Assembly: GCA_024449915.1 (NCBI GenBank)
Contig: JAMZAV010002028.1
Span: 1-64,000, forward strand
DNA: 64,000 nt
Source of the DNA: Sweltsa coloradensis
Lineage: Eukaryota > Arthropoda > Insecta > Plecoptera > Chloroperlidae
Direction of reading: 5' to 3'
Made by a program: the position numbers and the translations under genes. Below, one piece after another: positions 21,017 to 33,541 of this stretch (position 1 is the first letter of the stretch; each line of letters opens with the position of its first letter). Below the pieces are notes generated by a model. It had not been told where the DNA came from. It saw only the letters and a program-made list of their open reading frames with translations, and did not search any database.

Positions 21017-21119
21017 GTAATCGGTTTTTCGGTTTCAATGCCACGTATATTTAGAGATGTTTCATCGAAACGTCGGCCCAATGAAAATATACGTGGCATT
21101 GAAACCGAAAAACCGATTA
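21017..21119. repeat. Inverted repeat, ~34-bp arms, with GAAACGTC in the loop
   Basis: TAATCGGTTTTTCGGTTTCA plus ATGCCACGTATAT (21017-21050) is mirrored at 21086-21119. The loop contains GATGTTTCATCGAAACGTCG. Confidence 0.9.
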
Positions 21120-21165
21120 CTAATAAATATATATATATATCTATATATATATATATATATATAAT
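21120..21165. repeat. (AT)n microsatellite
   Basis: Near-pure TA dinucleotides interrupted by two C residues. Confidence 0.9.
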
Positions 21166-21512
21166 ACCTTAGCATACAGGCAAACATACTCGTTTTACCA
21201 AGGTGACTGTCGAATTGTATAAGTGTATCTGCATATTAAATATTTACTAGGGAAATTCTGGGATTAATATTTAACCCGAGCACGCTAGTTTTGCCCCCCC
21301 CCCCCCTCCCCCTGGGTTCGCCCCAGTGACCTAGTATTCCTGGCTGAACACAACACAACACGGAAGATGCGCAACAACCGGAAGCAATCAGCGCGCACGC
21401 GCAGCCACGTGGCGGTCACGTGCTGGGTGCTGTGACACGTGACCAGCCCTTGCGTGACTGTGTGGGTGCTTAACTACACATTCCGTCGATATGTTATATA
21501 GAGCTCCCCTAC

Positions 21513-21697
<185 letters not shown>

Positions 21698-21699
21698 CT

Positions 21700-23455
21700 A
21701 ACTGTAAACTTAGTAAACCGGTAGGCCTACTCAACACTATATGTTTCAACTTTAGGAACAAAAAACTCCTAATCTAAGAGAGCTGTAGCTGTTTCTGAAA
21801 TTTGACCAGTTATTCCTCCCATACCAACAACTTTAAAAAAAATATATATAATAATAATGTTTTAAAAGAGTTGCTATATTTATTTGTTTATTTGCTTTAT
21901 TTAATGCTCTATCTGCTGCTTTTGCATTCAACTACTATCTTTTATAAAATGGCATGTTAAATCTGTTAAATGATATGGAGAAAATGAATGCAAAATATTA
22001 ATAATAGGCCTAACTAAAAGAAATTTTGTGAAATTCTTATATTGATCTATATAAAACCAATAAAATAATGAAAGAATGCACTTATTAACAGAGTCCTCCA
22101 TTAAAAAGTAAAGTAGGGGGATTTAAAATAATAAATAATGAACTCTCACAAGAATAGTTTAACAAGGCGGTGGTGGTTTAGAGTGTTGTATCTGGGGCTG
22201 TGATAGCCTACATTTGGCTTCAATGCTCTTGGGGTTTGCAACACAGCCCATCAAATAATATTAGACCTCGATTGCAAGTTTCAACTAGAATCACTTGCAC
22301 AGTTCCAACAGTGAGCTTAACACGTAGTCTGTGCCGAGCACCTGCAGGCAGGTCTGGAGGAGGGGTGGGGTGGGTGCCGAGCACCTGCACCCCACTCGTT
22401 TCATGTAGGGGATGCTGCGGTCCAGAGAGAGGGTGGGGGTGGGAGCGGCAGCACGTGGCCGGCATTGTGGGGTTATTAAGTCGGTGTCACCAGGGTAGGA
22501 GGACGAGGGGGAGACCGTACCGATAGCAGGATACCATTCACTCGTGGATAAGTTGTGGCTTCATTTCATTTAAGTTAAAGCACATTTGTCTAAACGCGAA
22601 TTGAGCCCTGCATAATTTATAGGCTGAGGATAAATCCTATAGCCCGGTTAGGTTCAATATATTTCCAAAAACAAAATCCGGGGCAAATGACAGTACTAAT
22701 AACTCTAATGATTATACTAATTAGTACTGCTGATTAAGAGTACTGATTCCTGACTACAGAATTACTACAGTAGGTTACTACACCTTCATTAACTATCACG
22801 CTGCAAATAGGGAATATGCATCGTTCAATTTTTTTGTTTTCTTTTTTTATTAGGCCTAAGTGGAGGTCTTTCTCATATGCTGGCAATGCTACTTTGCTAA
22901 CTTCATGTACCTTTTTTACCCGAACTATTCAATAAATTTGGCTTCAACTTTGAGGGTGTTTAGGAACTCATTCTTCATGAGCCCTAGAATAAAATTAATT
23001 TCCTTAATGAAAAATGTATGCAATTTGTTTTAATACAATAAGCTTGCAAAAGTTCAAATTTTAATGAAAATTTCTCATTCATTATATTGATATCACAAAA
23101 AATAATAAACAAATCAAGTTTTTTTAAATGTGGGTTCTGTATTGTAACACATTTAGGCCTAACATAACCTGAAAATATTTAGCAAATCGGTCAAGTGGTT
23201 TAGGAGAAAAAGGTACATATGTGTCAAAATTATATTTTTCTAAAAATAAAGGTTTAAAGTTGAAACATGCTTATTTCAAAGTGTGGTTTCTAAGGCTATC
23301 AACAAGCAACAATACAACTTTAAAAAAATATGAATTAAGCATAATGGATCATCGGATCTCAATGAAGTAAAGTATTTTACACTCAAAAATGGTTATAGAA
23401 TAATAATATACAAAAATCGTCAGATAAAATTTTGGAAGGTTGGTTCACCTATACC
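21700..23455. other. Intergenic, no feature recognised
   Basis: AT-rich apart from a GC patch at 22320-22520 in which GTGCCGAGCACCTGCA occurs twice (22332 and 22375). No exon identified. Confidence 0.35.
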
Positions 23456-23458
23456 TCC

Positions 23459-23702
23459 CCTTAAGGACGCGTCAACCGTTAGGTCATAATGCACCACTCT
23501 AGTCTAGGACCAAGGGGATATGGGGAGGAGGGGCCCATGCCACGGATTAGGGGAGGAAAGGGGGTTCTCACGTCGCGGTCGTCAACGTCTTTGTCATCGT
23601 TCGTTGTGTCATTGTCGTCATCGCCGTCGAGGGGTCGTCAAGGGACGGGGGAGGTGTCCCCGACGACGATTGCCAGGGCTCGCCTCTAGTTTCGGGGATA
23701 AA
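23459..23702 (-). mobile_element. SINE-A copy, head missing
   Basis: TTAAGGACGCGTCAACCGTT to CTCGCCTCTAGTTTCGGGG. A 16-bp deletion removes the GCTGGTCAGAACCAG block. Confidence 0.8.
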
Positions 23703-23942
23703 TATAAATCAGTGTGGGCATCATACTACGCAATTTGTTATTTTGCACCACATCCCAAGACGCATGTCGCAAATCCATTAATCATTAAGGCTGTTTACAT
23801 AGTGTCCCGTTTTTTCCCCGCAAAAATATTAAGAAATCTTTATAACTAATTTTATGTAATAAATTATTATCGAAACAATCAAAATGAGTACTTTTTGTGT
23901 TAAGGAAGGCTTCAACAATCAACATTCTGGAATTTGCAGTTA

Positions 23943-24385
23943 GCCGACGTGAGAAACTAGGGCGCTTCAACCGGTTAGCGGTTGAATTGTGTATCCCTTG
24001 ATATTGTAAGTTGATGAAATGAGTTTATATTGTTTAATGATGAAATTATTTTCCAAGTTTAGAAAAGAATTAATTGATAAATATGATTGATATAGCAAAA
24101 GAAACCACATTTATTTTAATAAATAAATAAAATGTGTATGTTGTGAATCAAATTTTGTGAAATAAATTACTTTGAATGAGAAACTGGGAAAGTTTGTCAC
24201 CGTTATCACATGATGGAAGTTCTTCATGTGATTGGGAATTGGTAGAGATCCAACTGTGGATGCGCAAGGCATCATATTTAGTACGTTCTAACTTTTCGGA
24301 AATACAAAATCGGATATCTATGAAACATTCAAATCCAAGCTTTATGCAGAGATTATCAATTGAGTGTTGAGCGCTGTGAATCATT
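23943..24385 (-). mobile_element. LINE-B copy with ORF2 C-terminal fragment
   Basis: Starts CCGACGTGAGAAACTAGGGC. The minus frame reads ERTKYDALR ... EELPSCDNGDKLSQFLIQSN, the family's ORF2 C terminus, joined to unrelated sequence at its 5' side. Confidence 0.8.
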
Positions 24386-24924
24386 ATTAACACATTGAAC
24401 CTCTAAATGAATTGATTTGCGTTGGAATTTCTATTGTTACAAATGTATTTCCACTGTAACAAGACGAACCTCGAGTGCGGGAACAACCACGTAGTACTTG
24501 ATGCTTCCAAAGAGTGGATCCGTCTTAGAAGTTTGTTAGGCCGTTGGTGCCGGGAGGGGGGGGGGGGGGTAATTTTCCAGATTCATCTCACGATTTTATT
24601 TTAAGAGGGAATGGGACACATTTGGCTGTTAGCAAATAGCTATTCGCTTGGCCAAGATGCATCCGACGTATATGAAACTTTGCAAAGTTGTCAATAAATC
24701 ATACATGGACAGCCCTCCGGTCATAGATTTTCCAAATTTTGACTTAATCAGTCAGAAAAAAAAACACGAATATGGTCAATTTTAGAGTTTTTAGCAAAAT
24801 CAAAATTCGTGAAAACTTATTTAATTTTTATAAATTATTTTAAAACAAAATTTACAAATGTGTTACTGTAGAGCCCTGTAATTCCACATTTGTGAAATAT
24901 GTTCAAAATTTCAGACACCTGTGG

Positions 24925-25010
24925 TGTCAGGTGGCCGAGCGAACAGCAATTTGCCTAAAACGCATGTCCTATACTCTCTTAAGTTTCAAATGTAAGTATG
25001 CCGTGTCCAT
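24925..25010 (+). other. tRNA-Leu/Ser-like SINE head (family 3)
   Basis: GTCAGGTGGCCGAGCGAAC resembles the 5' half of a class-II tRNA. A related sequence (GTCAGTCAGCCGAGCGAGCA) occurs at 51825. No intact B box or cloverleaf. Confidence 0.4.
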
Positions 25011-25238
25011 GCACAGAGCAGGTTCCCTCCCCGGTGGTGCCTGGATGTTGTTATTTCTAGATTGTATCCCACAGGGCTCAAAGTACCAGGTCCACAGTTG
25101 CATTGCTCCCTGCAGCGAGGGAGCAAGTTCTAATAAACTCTTAACACTTGTACATTACCTATTTCTCCGGCCGTAATTTTAATATTGATCACTTTGTTAT
25201 TTAAATTCTAATGAGTTTAAATATATATTTTTTTCTTT

Positions 25239-25606
25239 GGTTTTGGATTAAGGACGCGTCAACCGTTAGGTCATAATGCACCACTCTAACCAAGGGGGGG
25301 GAGGAGGGGCCCATGCTGGTCAGAACCAGCCACGGGAAGGGGAGGAAAGGGGGGTTCTCACGTCGCGGTCGTCATTGTCTTGTCATCGTTCGTGGTGTCA
25401 TTGTCGTCATCGTCGTCGAGGGGTCGTCAAGGGAAGGGGGCAAGGTCCCCGACGATGATTGCCAGAGCTCGCCTCTATTTTCGTGGAGTAAAATACTACC
25501 TTTCATACTAGCTGATGGTTGCGAGGAGGACTTTTTCTCTTGAATCGCCTTTTACGATTAGCAGAGCCATGCTCTGGGCCAATTCTACCCCGGGCCTAGA
25601 CGGGGG
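25239..25606 (-). mobile_element. SINE-A copy, full length
   Basis: TTTTGGATTAAGGACGCGTC to CCGGGCCTAGACGGG, both ends present. Confidence 0.85.
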
Positions 25607-25656
25607 CGTTTAAATAAAGGACCCATATTTTCGGGGAAAAAGTACCAGATTAAGAT

Positions 25657-25870
25657 CGAAGACGACGTGAGAAACTAGGGCGCTTCAAACGGTTAGATTA
25701 TATTGCGACGCCTGTGATAATGAAAGTGAATAAAATAAGTCTATGATGTGTTTGATGATTATATTGTTTTCTTAGTTTATAAAAGGAAAGAAAATGATTG
25801 TGATGACAGTAATCATGGAATAATGGAGTAATAGAAGTTAAAAGAGGGAATGTGTTTCGTGTACACAGAG
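25657..25870 (-). mobile_element. LINE-B 3'-end copy
   Basis: AGACGACGTGAGAAACTAGG then GCTTCAAACGGTTAGATT; truncated inside the 3' UTR. Confidence 0.75.
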
Positions 25871-26379
25871 ATATCATTGTACCATGGGCCTATGTATTGT
25901 ATTTGTATTCATTGTTATTTTCCCGTCCAAGGGGCGGGAACGCCGATATAGGGCATCAATACTGCCCGCTGCAGCCTATACAGCTATCGTGCTTGATGAT
26001 TATAATATTGTTTTCTAGGGTTTAAAAGCAAAGAAAATGACTTAAATGGTAGAAATAGCAAAAGAATAATTATTTATTGGGATAGATGCAAAATGTAGGT
26101 AATGTGTTTATGTGAATTATATTTAATGTAACATGTAACACATTGCTAAGGTCAACATATTATGTAAACTGTGAAGCAACCACGATGGTGGACGCTTCTA
26201 ACAGCGCGCTTATGATCGTAGTGTTGTATAGTTTAAGTTTGGGGGTTCTCTTAATATGTTCCATAATTTGTTTCCTAATGATTGAAAAAATTTAGTGTTG
26301 TACATTAGTTTTGAATTAAGGCACATGCAGTATCACCAATACTGATTGGGTATAAATTAGACTTTTTATTTTACATGGC

Positions 26380-26518
26380 GTCAGGGCGCGTCTACAGGTT
26401 AAGTCAGAGTGCGTCACTCAAGCCTTTTCATTTTGATTATTTGGATTCAGGGCGCGTCAACCGTTAGGTCAGAATGCGCCACTCTAGGCTAGGGGATGTG
26501 GGGAGGTAAGGGGGGGGG
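26380..26518 (-). mobile_element. Two SINE-A tail fragments in tandem
   Basis: CAGGGCGCGTCTACAGGTTA at 26383 and GATTATTTGGATTCAGGGCG at 26436. The second stops after GGGGATGTGGGGAGG. Confidence 0.7.
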
Positions 26519-27420
26519 AATGACAACAAGTAACAGTGAATGGCGTACAATACAACCTAGACTTTATTATTTACAGTTACCTGCATCTACATCGCAACAA
26601 GTAGCCACCCATGCACTGGACGGGCTCACCACTAGAGTCCGAGTAAACGCTGGCGGCCATCTTGGAAAAGTGTCAGCGTGTACTCAGGCTCGATCACATT
26701 AGCGCCTTAAAACTTGAATATATAACATTACAAAATGTTCACAGCTAGAAACATGGACGGTTGGATAGCCCTAATAAAGGCTAAATATATTGATTGCTCA
26801 TTAGCTCTACATCAGGGCATATAGCCTGATTGTCTAATTAACAATTTTAACAAGAATACTTGCAAACAACTACAAGTTGTAGTAAATTCAATTTACATTT
26901 GACAGCTGGCCGAATTACATTGGATGACTACAGCGGGCCAGCGTACTGATCAATACAAAGTACATATAATTTTACATAAATATAATTAATAATTATTAAA
27001 TAATGCTTCTGTATGGTTCCGATACTGAACATAACTATGACCTTGGCATTTTGAATAATTTATATCATGTCTTCCTATTATCATCGGCACACTCAATAAG
27101 GCGTACATTTAAAAAAATGTTTTAAAGTTCACTTATTGATTATAGGACGGTTTTATAACAGGTTTTATTTAATGTCAATGTGAACTAGAAAATATATCAA
27201 TGTATTTCCTTAAATCATATATTTTGAAGAAATCCTGAACTCGTGTCTGAAGGGAACACAGCTACAACTGCGAGAGTTATGACGAAAATTAAATCAATGG
27301 AGTAGAAAACCAAAATAGGCTAAAATTATTTATATCAATATGTTGAGGTGATTGGAATATTATTTAAATTACGACTTTTTGTAACAAATTATATTTTATT
27401 TTATAAAACCATTGCTGGAG
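26519..27420. other. AT-rich, no feature recognised
   Basis: The stretch GCTGGCGGCCATCTTGGAAA near 26650 resembles CCGCCATCTTGAAGACATTG near 30587, possibly a shared old repeat. Confidence 0.3.
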
Positions 27421-27423
27421 AAT

Positions 27424-27680
27424 CGACGACGTGAGAAACTAGGGCGCTTCAACCGGTTAGGTCATATTGCGCCGCCTGTGATATTAAATAATGAAGTGAG
27501 TTTATGGTGTGTTTTATGATAATATTGTTTTCTTGCTATAAAAAAATTATAATTATTTATTTAAATGAAAATAAACATATAAAGAAATAAAAAATAAGTT
27601 CGATGTGAATAAATTTTATCAAATAAATTACTTTGAATTGATAATTTAGAAAGTTGCCATCACTTTGATGATTCGTGCAC
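27424..27680 (-). mobile_element. LINE-B 3'-end copy
   Basis: CGACGACGTGAGAAACTAGG then the canonical tail and 3' UTR to AGAAAGTTGCCATCAC. Confidence 0.8.
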
Positions 27681-27689
27681 AACTAATAT

Positions 27690-28815
27690 TTATATATATA
27701 ATTGATTGTAATGATGTTTGTAGATAATCGATATAGATTTAAATATGACCCTTAATATTTTACGTGCGATATTGTAAAACTAGATTTTTTTATAATGATC
27801 TATACTTCACATTAAAATAGTTCGAAGATTCACATTCTTTTAAGTCTGTCATTCTTCTTCTTTGAGTCATAATACGTACGCACACTCTAGACTCAAACAG
27901 TACAGCACTATTACGTAATACTACAATGATATATTGTATTACTTTATTGACACTTACTTGAATGTCATTATACTTCTCTGACTGTCATGACACTTCACGA
28001 CAATATTTATAGATTGAAACATGTCCTTTACCTATCAGTGGCATCTTTAAGACACTTTATCAAGAAATAAAATGTGTTATAAAACTATTGACAATCATTA
28101 TTACACAACAATACAACTTCTACAGTACTAATCAACTTTTGTTTTCTCTCAATAAGCTGCCAAACAATCTACGAAACTAACAAATTATTGATGAATTTAT
28201 TGTGAATGGGACTAAAGTTAACAACTTAGCTACGAGACTATCAGTAACTTGCCACAGCAATGATGTCTTATTCAGTACTTGAAAACTATTGACATTCTTT
28301 GATTTAGTTCATACAATATAACTGATCGAATAACAAACCTCAACCACCGTCCTGTCACACTTCATCAAAACCGTCACATTAAGGAAATCAGTTGTCCCAT
28401 TCAATTATCACACATCTCAATGTTACCCATCAAACACATCTTGACTTCTTATATGACACAATACCATAATGCACAATATGAAACAATATTAGTGAATAAT
28501 ACCTCTACAGGCGCACAAATAAAGAATAACGGACATGAAAACGTAAATGTTAAATACCGATCGTTTTGCTATTTGTTGTATGACCAATTTGTTCATTCAT
28601 TTGATTTGAAAGTTTATAATCTTGGCAAATTATTAATCCAAAATATCAAAAATATGCTAAACATAAAATCCTTTACACAACGAAATAAAAAAATATTTTG
28701 TGCGTGTTTATAATTTTAAGCTGAAATTATAAACTCAGTTTGTTTTAATCCAGGGAAAATGTACATAGCTTTCAACATGAAGGGGTGCGACCTTTCGTAA
28801 AGGAAATCAAACTTC
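27690..28815. other. AT-rich, no feature recognised
   Basis: Holds one 97-codon frame (28420-28713) of low-complexity, AT-driven composition with no recognised motif; not called as a gene. Confidence 0.4.
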
Positions 28816-28817
28816 TA

Positions 28818-29345
28818 CTGACGACGACGTGAGAAACTTCTAGGGCGCTCCAACCGGTTAGGTCATATTTCGCCGCATGTGATAAAGAAAGATAATGAAA
28901 TGAGTGTATAGTGTGTTTGTTGATTAAATTTTTAAAAAATAAAATAAAATGATGGAGATAATAGTGATATTAAAAGAAAAATTATTTATTTTAATTAAAA
29001 AATGTAGTTTGTTTGATGTGAATAAAATTTGGATAAATCAATTTCTTTGAATGAGAAATTTAGAAAGTTTATCGCCGTTATCATATGATAGAAGTTCTTC
29101 ATATGAATGGGAGAGATCAAATTGCGTGCGCAAGGCATCATATTTGGTATATTCTGCTAGCATATGATGTACGGTTAAAGGTACATCACATGTGTCACAT
29201 ATGGGAATAACCTTTTCTCTGGTTAAGAGATATCCGTGAGTAGAGTGTGTGGCCTATACGAAGTCTAGACAATACCACCTCTTCTCTACGTGAGAGTCGA
29301 GACGTAGGTGGACGAATTTTATTAGTCAGTGTGGGCATCGTACTA
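28818..29345 (-). mobile_element. LINE-B long copy (3' UTR plus ORF2 end)
   Basis: ACGACGACGTGAGAAACTTC start. Continues through the inverse of RIGHTRLTHGYLLTRE-type coding sequence to GACGTAGGTGGACGAATTTT. Confidence 0.85.
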
Positions 29346-30660
29346 TTAATCCTTGTAGCATGAAGGGGGTGCATTATTAAACATATTAACTTATAGCCTA
29401 CCTTAAAAGGGTTTTAATTATTGACTACGAATACATAATAAAATCGTGAAAACATTAAATTATCTCTTAATATGATTTGTCTGGCAATTCAAGGCTGGTC
29501 CAATCAGCTCAGTTAACAAGTCGCGTCAACGCTATTCAAACTGATACAATAATGTATCACACTTAACCTAGACTAGATACAAAGAGTGTCCTATGATGAA
29601 CTAGTGAATCTATTAATTAGATTGTTTCAATCCCCATAAGAGATTTTACAATTTAACATACTATGTACAGTACACTCTTATAAATACATCTTTACTTTAC
29701 ACTCGAAAATAGTAACATTGGAAAAATATTATGTCCAATTCCTAGTATTTAAGTTGGGCTTCTCTTACCATTGAGACACCATACTGTTGGTACTAATGGT
29801 AACTCTATGCCACGCACAATAACAACAGTGCTAATAGTATTTCATGGTCGGAACAGTATCGAACGTAATCGAGGGTGGACCGATCTGGGAAATGACCGAA
29901 CTTTCCGAATAATATGTGTGTAACTAACAATGTTAACAAGGATGATAAACTTAATACCCAGTGAAGCAAACATGGCTGTTTTCAATATAACCAGTTTTTT
30001 TGTTTAACTTATGTTCGGGGAATAACTGTGATGAGAAGAAGTTTAATTTAATTTAACTAATGTTTGACGAAATGCATCAAAATGAAGAGTTTAAGGAAAC
30101 AAATACAGTGAAAGCTCTAACTTTGTTTGGCGCAGTTCTGGAGAAATCTGGCAAATAAGTTATCGATAGCATATGAAGTCTTAATTGGCGTTTACACTGT
30201 TGCCAACTTGGGGCATGCTGTAATAATATTACACTACTTAACAGTGTATCCGTAACTTATAGTTTTACTTATGCCACTTTCTCTCTTAGTAGTCCAACGT
30301 TAAGAAACTGCATCACATACTAACTTTACCATCTAGAGTCTAAGTAAACCTTAATGATAATATTCGCTATCACATCTGCAGAGTCCTCGCATCAAAACAG
30401 TCTCTTCGGCTTCTTAAAGCTTAGTCTTGTTCTCCACGTAATGTGGATGCACCACATAATCTCTGTTATATTGGAGTTGGAGACGTTCAGAAGTCCCTTC
30501 TTTCACATTCACGGCGATAAGAGTTAGTATAACCTAGACAAAATTCTCCTAGCGGAGTTTCTGCGAACCTCAACTTACAAAGTGCCGCCATCTTGAAGAC
30601 ATTGCAAGAGTTTTAGTTTACATTCTGCCACACCTACACCACTGGACACTGTAGCTCTCT
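29346..30660. other. AT-rich, no feature recognised
   Basis: No exon, no tandem structure and no element ends that I can identify. Confidence 0.3.
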
Positions 30661-30667
30661 TCTCTTT

Positions 30668-30804
30668 TTGGTTTATTTGGATTAAGGGCGCGTCAACCGT
30701 TAGGTCATAATGCACCACTCTAGCCTAAGGGATGTGGGGAAGAAGAAGCCCATGCTGGTCAGAACCAGCCACGGGTAGGGGGAGGAAAGGGGGGTTCTCA
30801 CGTA
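30668..30804 (-). mobile_element. SINE-A tail fragment
   Basis: GGTTTATTTGGATTAAGGGC to GGGGGGTTCTCACGT; 5'-truncated. Confidence 0.8.
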
Positions 30805-31067
30805 GTAGAAGCTACACCACTGGCCTAGGCCTCCTCAGTTGCTTGCTCTGCTACTACCCACACAATGTCTCAAGGAGTTGTCTACATACATTAGTGAGAC
30901 CCAATGAGATCTCGGTTACAAAGTGCATATTAAATATGTAGAAAAGTGTCGGAAATTATTCCAATTTCAAAAGCTAGCCCAGAGGGACATGTATGGGTTA
31001 GTTATGGTTCATATAAAAATTGTTTTGATTTGTCTCATGTTCTTCTGATATGTAATCAATTGTTTAG

Positions 31068-31130
31068 TCTTCTGTTGGCATCCGTGGTTTAGTGTTATCG
31101 CTTAGTTGCTGAGCTCTGATCTAAAACACA
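31068..31130 (+). other. tRNA-like 5' half
   Basis: GCATCCGTGGTTTAGTGTTA looks like the acceptor/D-arm of a Glu/Gly/His-type tRNA; no B box follows. Confidence 0.3.
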
Positions 31131-31154
31131 AAACACAAACTATTAATATCAACT

Positions 31155-31204
31155 AGTCAGACAATCAGACAATCAGACAATCAGACAATCAGACAATCAG
31201 CAAA
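31155..31204. repeat. (CAGACAAT)n, 6 units
   Basis: CAGACAATCAGACAAT continuing to 31203. Confidence 0.95.
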
Positions 31205-31337
31205 CAACAATAACTACATAAAGGGTAATTAAATTAAAGTGTAAAGTACCTTAATTTGGTTAAAAATGTATATTTTAAAAAATTATTTGTCGTTTATTTG
31301 CTTGAACGTACGGTAATATTGTAAATCGTATACAAGA

Positions 31338-32035
31338 AGGACGACGACGTGAGAAACAAGGGCGCTTCAACCGGTTAGGTCATATTGCGCCGCCTGTGAT
31401 ATTGAGAGTTGATGAGATGAGTTAATGGTGTGTTTGATGATAAGATTGTTTTCTAAGTGTATATATAACATGATGATGATGATAGAAATAGCAAAACAAA
31501 GTTAAGTTTGTGAATGAAAAATAAATAAATTAAAGAAATGTGTAAGGTGTGATTAAAATTTTGTTAAATATATAACTTTGGAACTTTCGATTTTTTTTGT
31601 TGGTTTATTTGGATTAAGGACGCGTCAACCGTTAGGTCATAATGCACCACTCTAGCCTAAGGGGAATGGGGAGGAGGGGCCCATGCTGGTCAGAACTAGC
31701 CACGGGTAAGGGGAGGAAGGGGGGTTTCTCACGTCGTGGTCGTCATCGTCTTTGTCATCGTTCGTTGTGTCATTGTCATCGTCGGCGGGGGGTCGTCAAG
31801 GGAAGGGGGCAAGGTCCCCGACGACGATTGCCAGAGCTCGCCTCTAGTTCGGGGAGTAGAATACTCCCCTCTTACTAGCTGATGTTTGCGAGGTGGACTT
31901 TTTCTCTTAAATCGCCTTGTACGATTAGCAGAGCCATGCTCTGGACCAATTCTACCCCGGGCCCAGACGGGGGTGGAACTTTCGAATGTTTGTCGCCGTC
32001 ATCATGTGATAGAAGTTGTTCATATGTAACCCGGC
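31338..32035 (-). mobile_element. LINE-B copy interrupted by SINE-A
   Basis: LINE segments 31338-31590 and 31974-32035 are continuous except for the inserted SINE and its 12-bp target duplication. Confidence 0.85.
31591..31973 (-). mobile_element. SINE-A full-length insertion with target-site duplication
   Basis: Flanked by the 12-bp direct repeat TGGAACTTTCGA at 31579-31590 and 31974-31985. Head (CAGACGGGGG side) complete; tail ends in (A)8CCAACAAA on the element strand. Best evidence for the family's true ends. Confidence 0.93.
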
Positions 32036-32488
32036 ATTGAATGCACTGGCCACTCAGTTTACCCCGGTCGACTGGTTACTCAAGGGACGGACAGGTGTGA
32101 TCGCACCCAGGGGTCCAGGATTATCATATTACTAACCAATGATACGGGGAGGGTCGCTGCATTGACTGACGCTCTAGTCTAACATCCCGGACAATACAAT
32201 CAGACTTGAATTATCATCGTATTGAGGGGGGATAGGAGCTATTACTTCAGACACTCAATGACGTGGTGCTCAGACGGAGGCGGTCAAGTCCAGCCTTCTG
32301 CACTCCCGACTGAGGTTTATAGTAGGGCTGAGCGGGTAGAGGTTTTGAAACTCGGTCCGGGTTGGGGTTCGATGTGATACTACATGTCTAAATAATAAAT
32401 ACATTTTCTTTGTAAATAATCTAACATTATAATGTTTTACTGGCAGGTTGCACCAACATGCGCTGAACTCTAGTTCACTTGATCTGCA

Positions 32489-32604
32489 GGTTCACGTGAA
32501 CTCGAGTTCACGAGCTAGGTTCACGTGAACTCGAGTTCACGAGCTAGGTTTACGTGAACTCGAGTTCACGAGCTAGGTTCACGTGAACTCGAGTTCATGA
32601 GCTA
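32489..32604. repeat. 29-bp palindromic array, 4 units
   Basis: Unit GGTTCACGTGAACTCGAG+TTCACGAGCTA. Each contains two 12-bp perfect palindromes, GTTCACGTGAAC and GAACTCGAGTTC. Units start at 32489, 32518, 32547 and 32576. Confidence 0.95.
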
Positions 32605-32756
32605 GGTTCAAGCCGCCGCGTTCCACCACGACGAAATGTGTTGAACCCGGAGTTTCAATAAAAAAAATGCGTTTTTTGTTGTTGTTATTATTAGATTACA
32701 GTGTTAAACTCGTGAGCTTGAACTTGGTGCAACCGCCCGTCTATCATTTTATTTGA

Positions 32757-33055
32757 TGACGACGACGTGAGAAACTATAGGGCCCCTCAACCGTTTAGGT
32801 CATATTGCTCCGCCTGTGGAACTGAAAGTTAATTAAATGAGTTTATTGTGGGTTTAATAATTATAATATTTGTTTCTAAGTTTATAAAACAAAAGTTAAT
32901 TATAGAGATGGTAGTTCTAGCAAACGAAATATTATTTATTAGATTAAAAAGAAAGAAATTTGTTTGTTGTGAATTCAAATTTGTTAAATAAATTACTTAA
33001 AATGAGAAATTTTGAATGTTCGTCGCCGTTAATATGATAGAAGTTCTTTAACCTG
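32757..33055 (-). mobile_element. LINE-B 3'-end copy
   Basis: ACGACGACGTGAGAAACTAT then GGGCCCCTCAACCGTTTAGG; 3' UTR to GAAGTTCTTTAACC. Confidence 0.8.
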
Positions 33056-33339
33056 GATTTTGCATATTGGCTATAAATTAAAACTTGTCTTGACCTGCAC
33101 ATCCATCTCAATGCTTGTAAATGCTGGTTGACATCCCCACCATCCCCAGAAAAACATTTTTTCGTTTCCCAAAAGTCGGGTACCTTTTATGGACTATTGG
33201 GCTCACCTCCAAACACCCGACCAGACATTTCAGGTACCCGCACACAACTAGTGCTAGGTTCTATATTATAATATATGTTGATGTTATTGACTCTTACATT
33301 GCCCGTCACATCCTTTCCACTCAATGCTTTGATAAGCCA

Positions 33340-33478
33340 GACCACCCCACCAACCACGACCACGACCAACAACAGACCACGACAACCACGACCAGACACG
33401 ACCAGACCACCCCAAAACGACCCGACCAGACACGAACGACCCGACACACACGAACGACCACGACCACGACCACGACCT

Positions 33479-33540
<62 letters not shown>

Positions 33541-33541
33541 G
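33340..33541. repeat. (CGACCA)n hexanucleotide
   Basis: Pure from ~33455 to 33541, degenerate to the left. Causes the 72-141-codon Thr/Arg/Val-rich open frames on both strands. Confidence 0.95.

Noticed and set aside
25276..25543. Recurrent 60-90-codon frames starting MHHS or reading HAGQNQPR across the window
   Set aside because: They are frames through SINE-A copies in the antisense direction, repeated wherever a copy lies.
28420..28713. 97-codon open frame as a gene
   Set aside because: AT-driven composition, no recognised domain, no splice or promoter context; left uncalled.
26519..30660. A possible LTR retrotransposon, suggested by similar CCATCTTG-containing stretches at ~26650 and ~30590
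   Set aside because: The similarity is short, and I see no TG...CA ends, primer-binding site or gag/pol frame between them.
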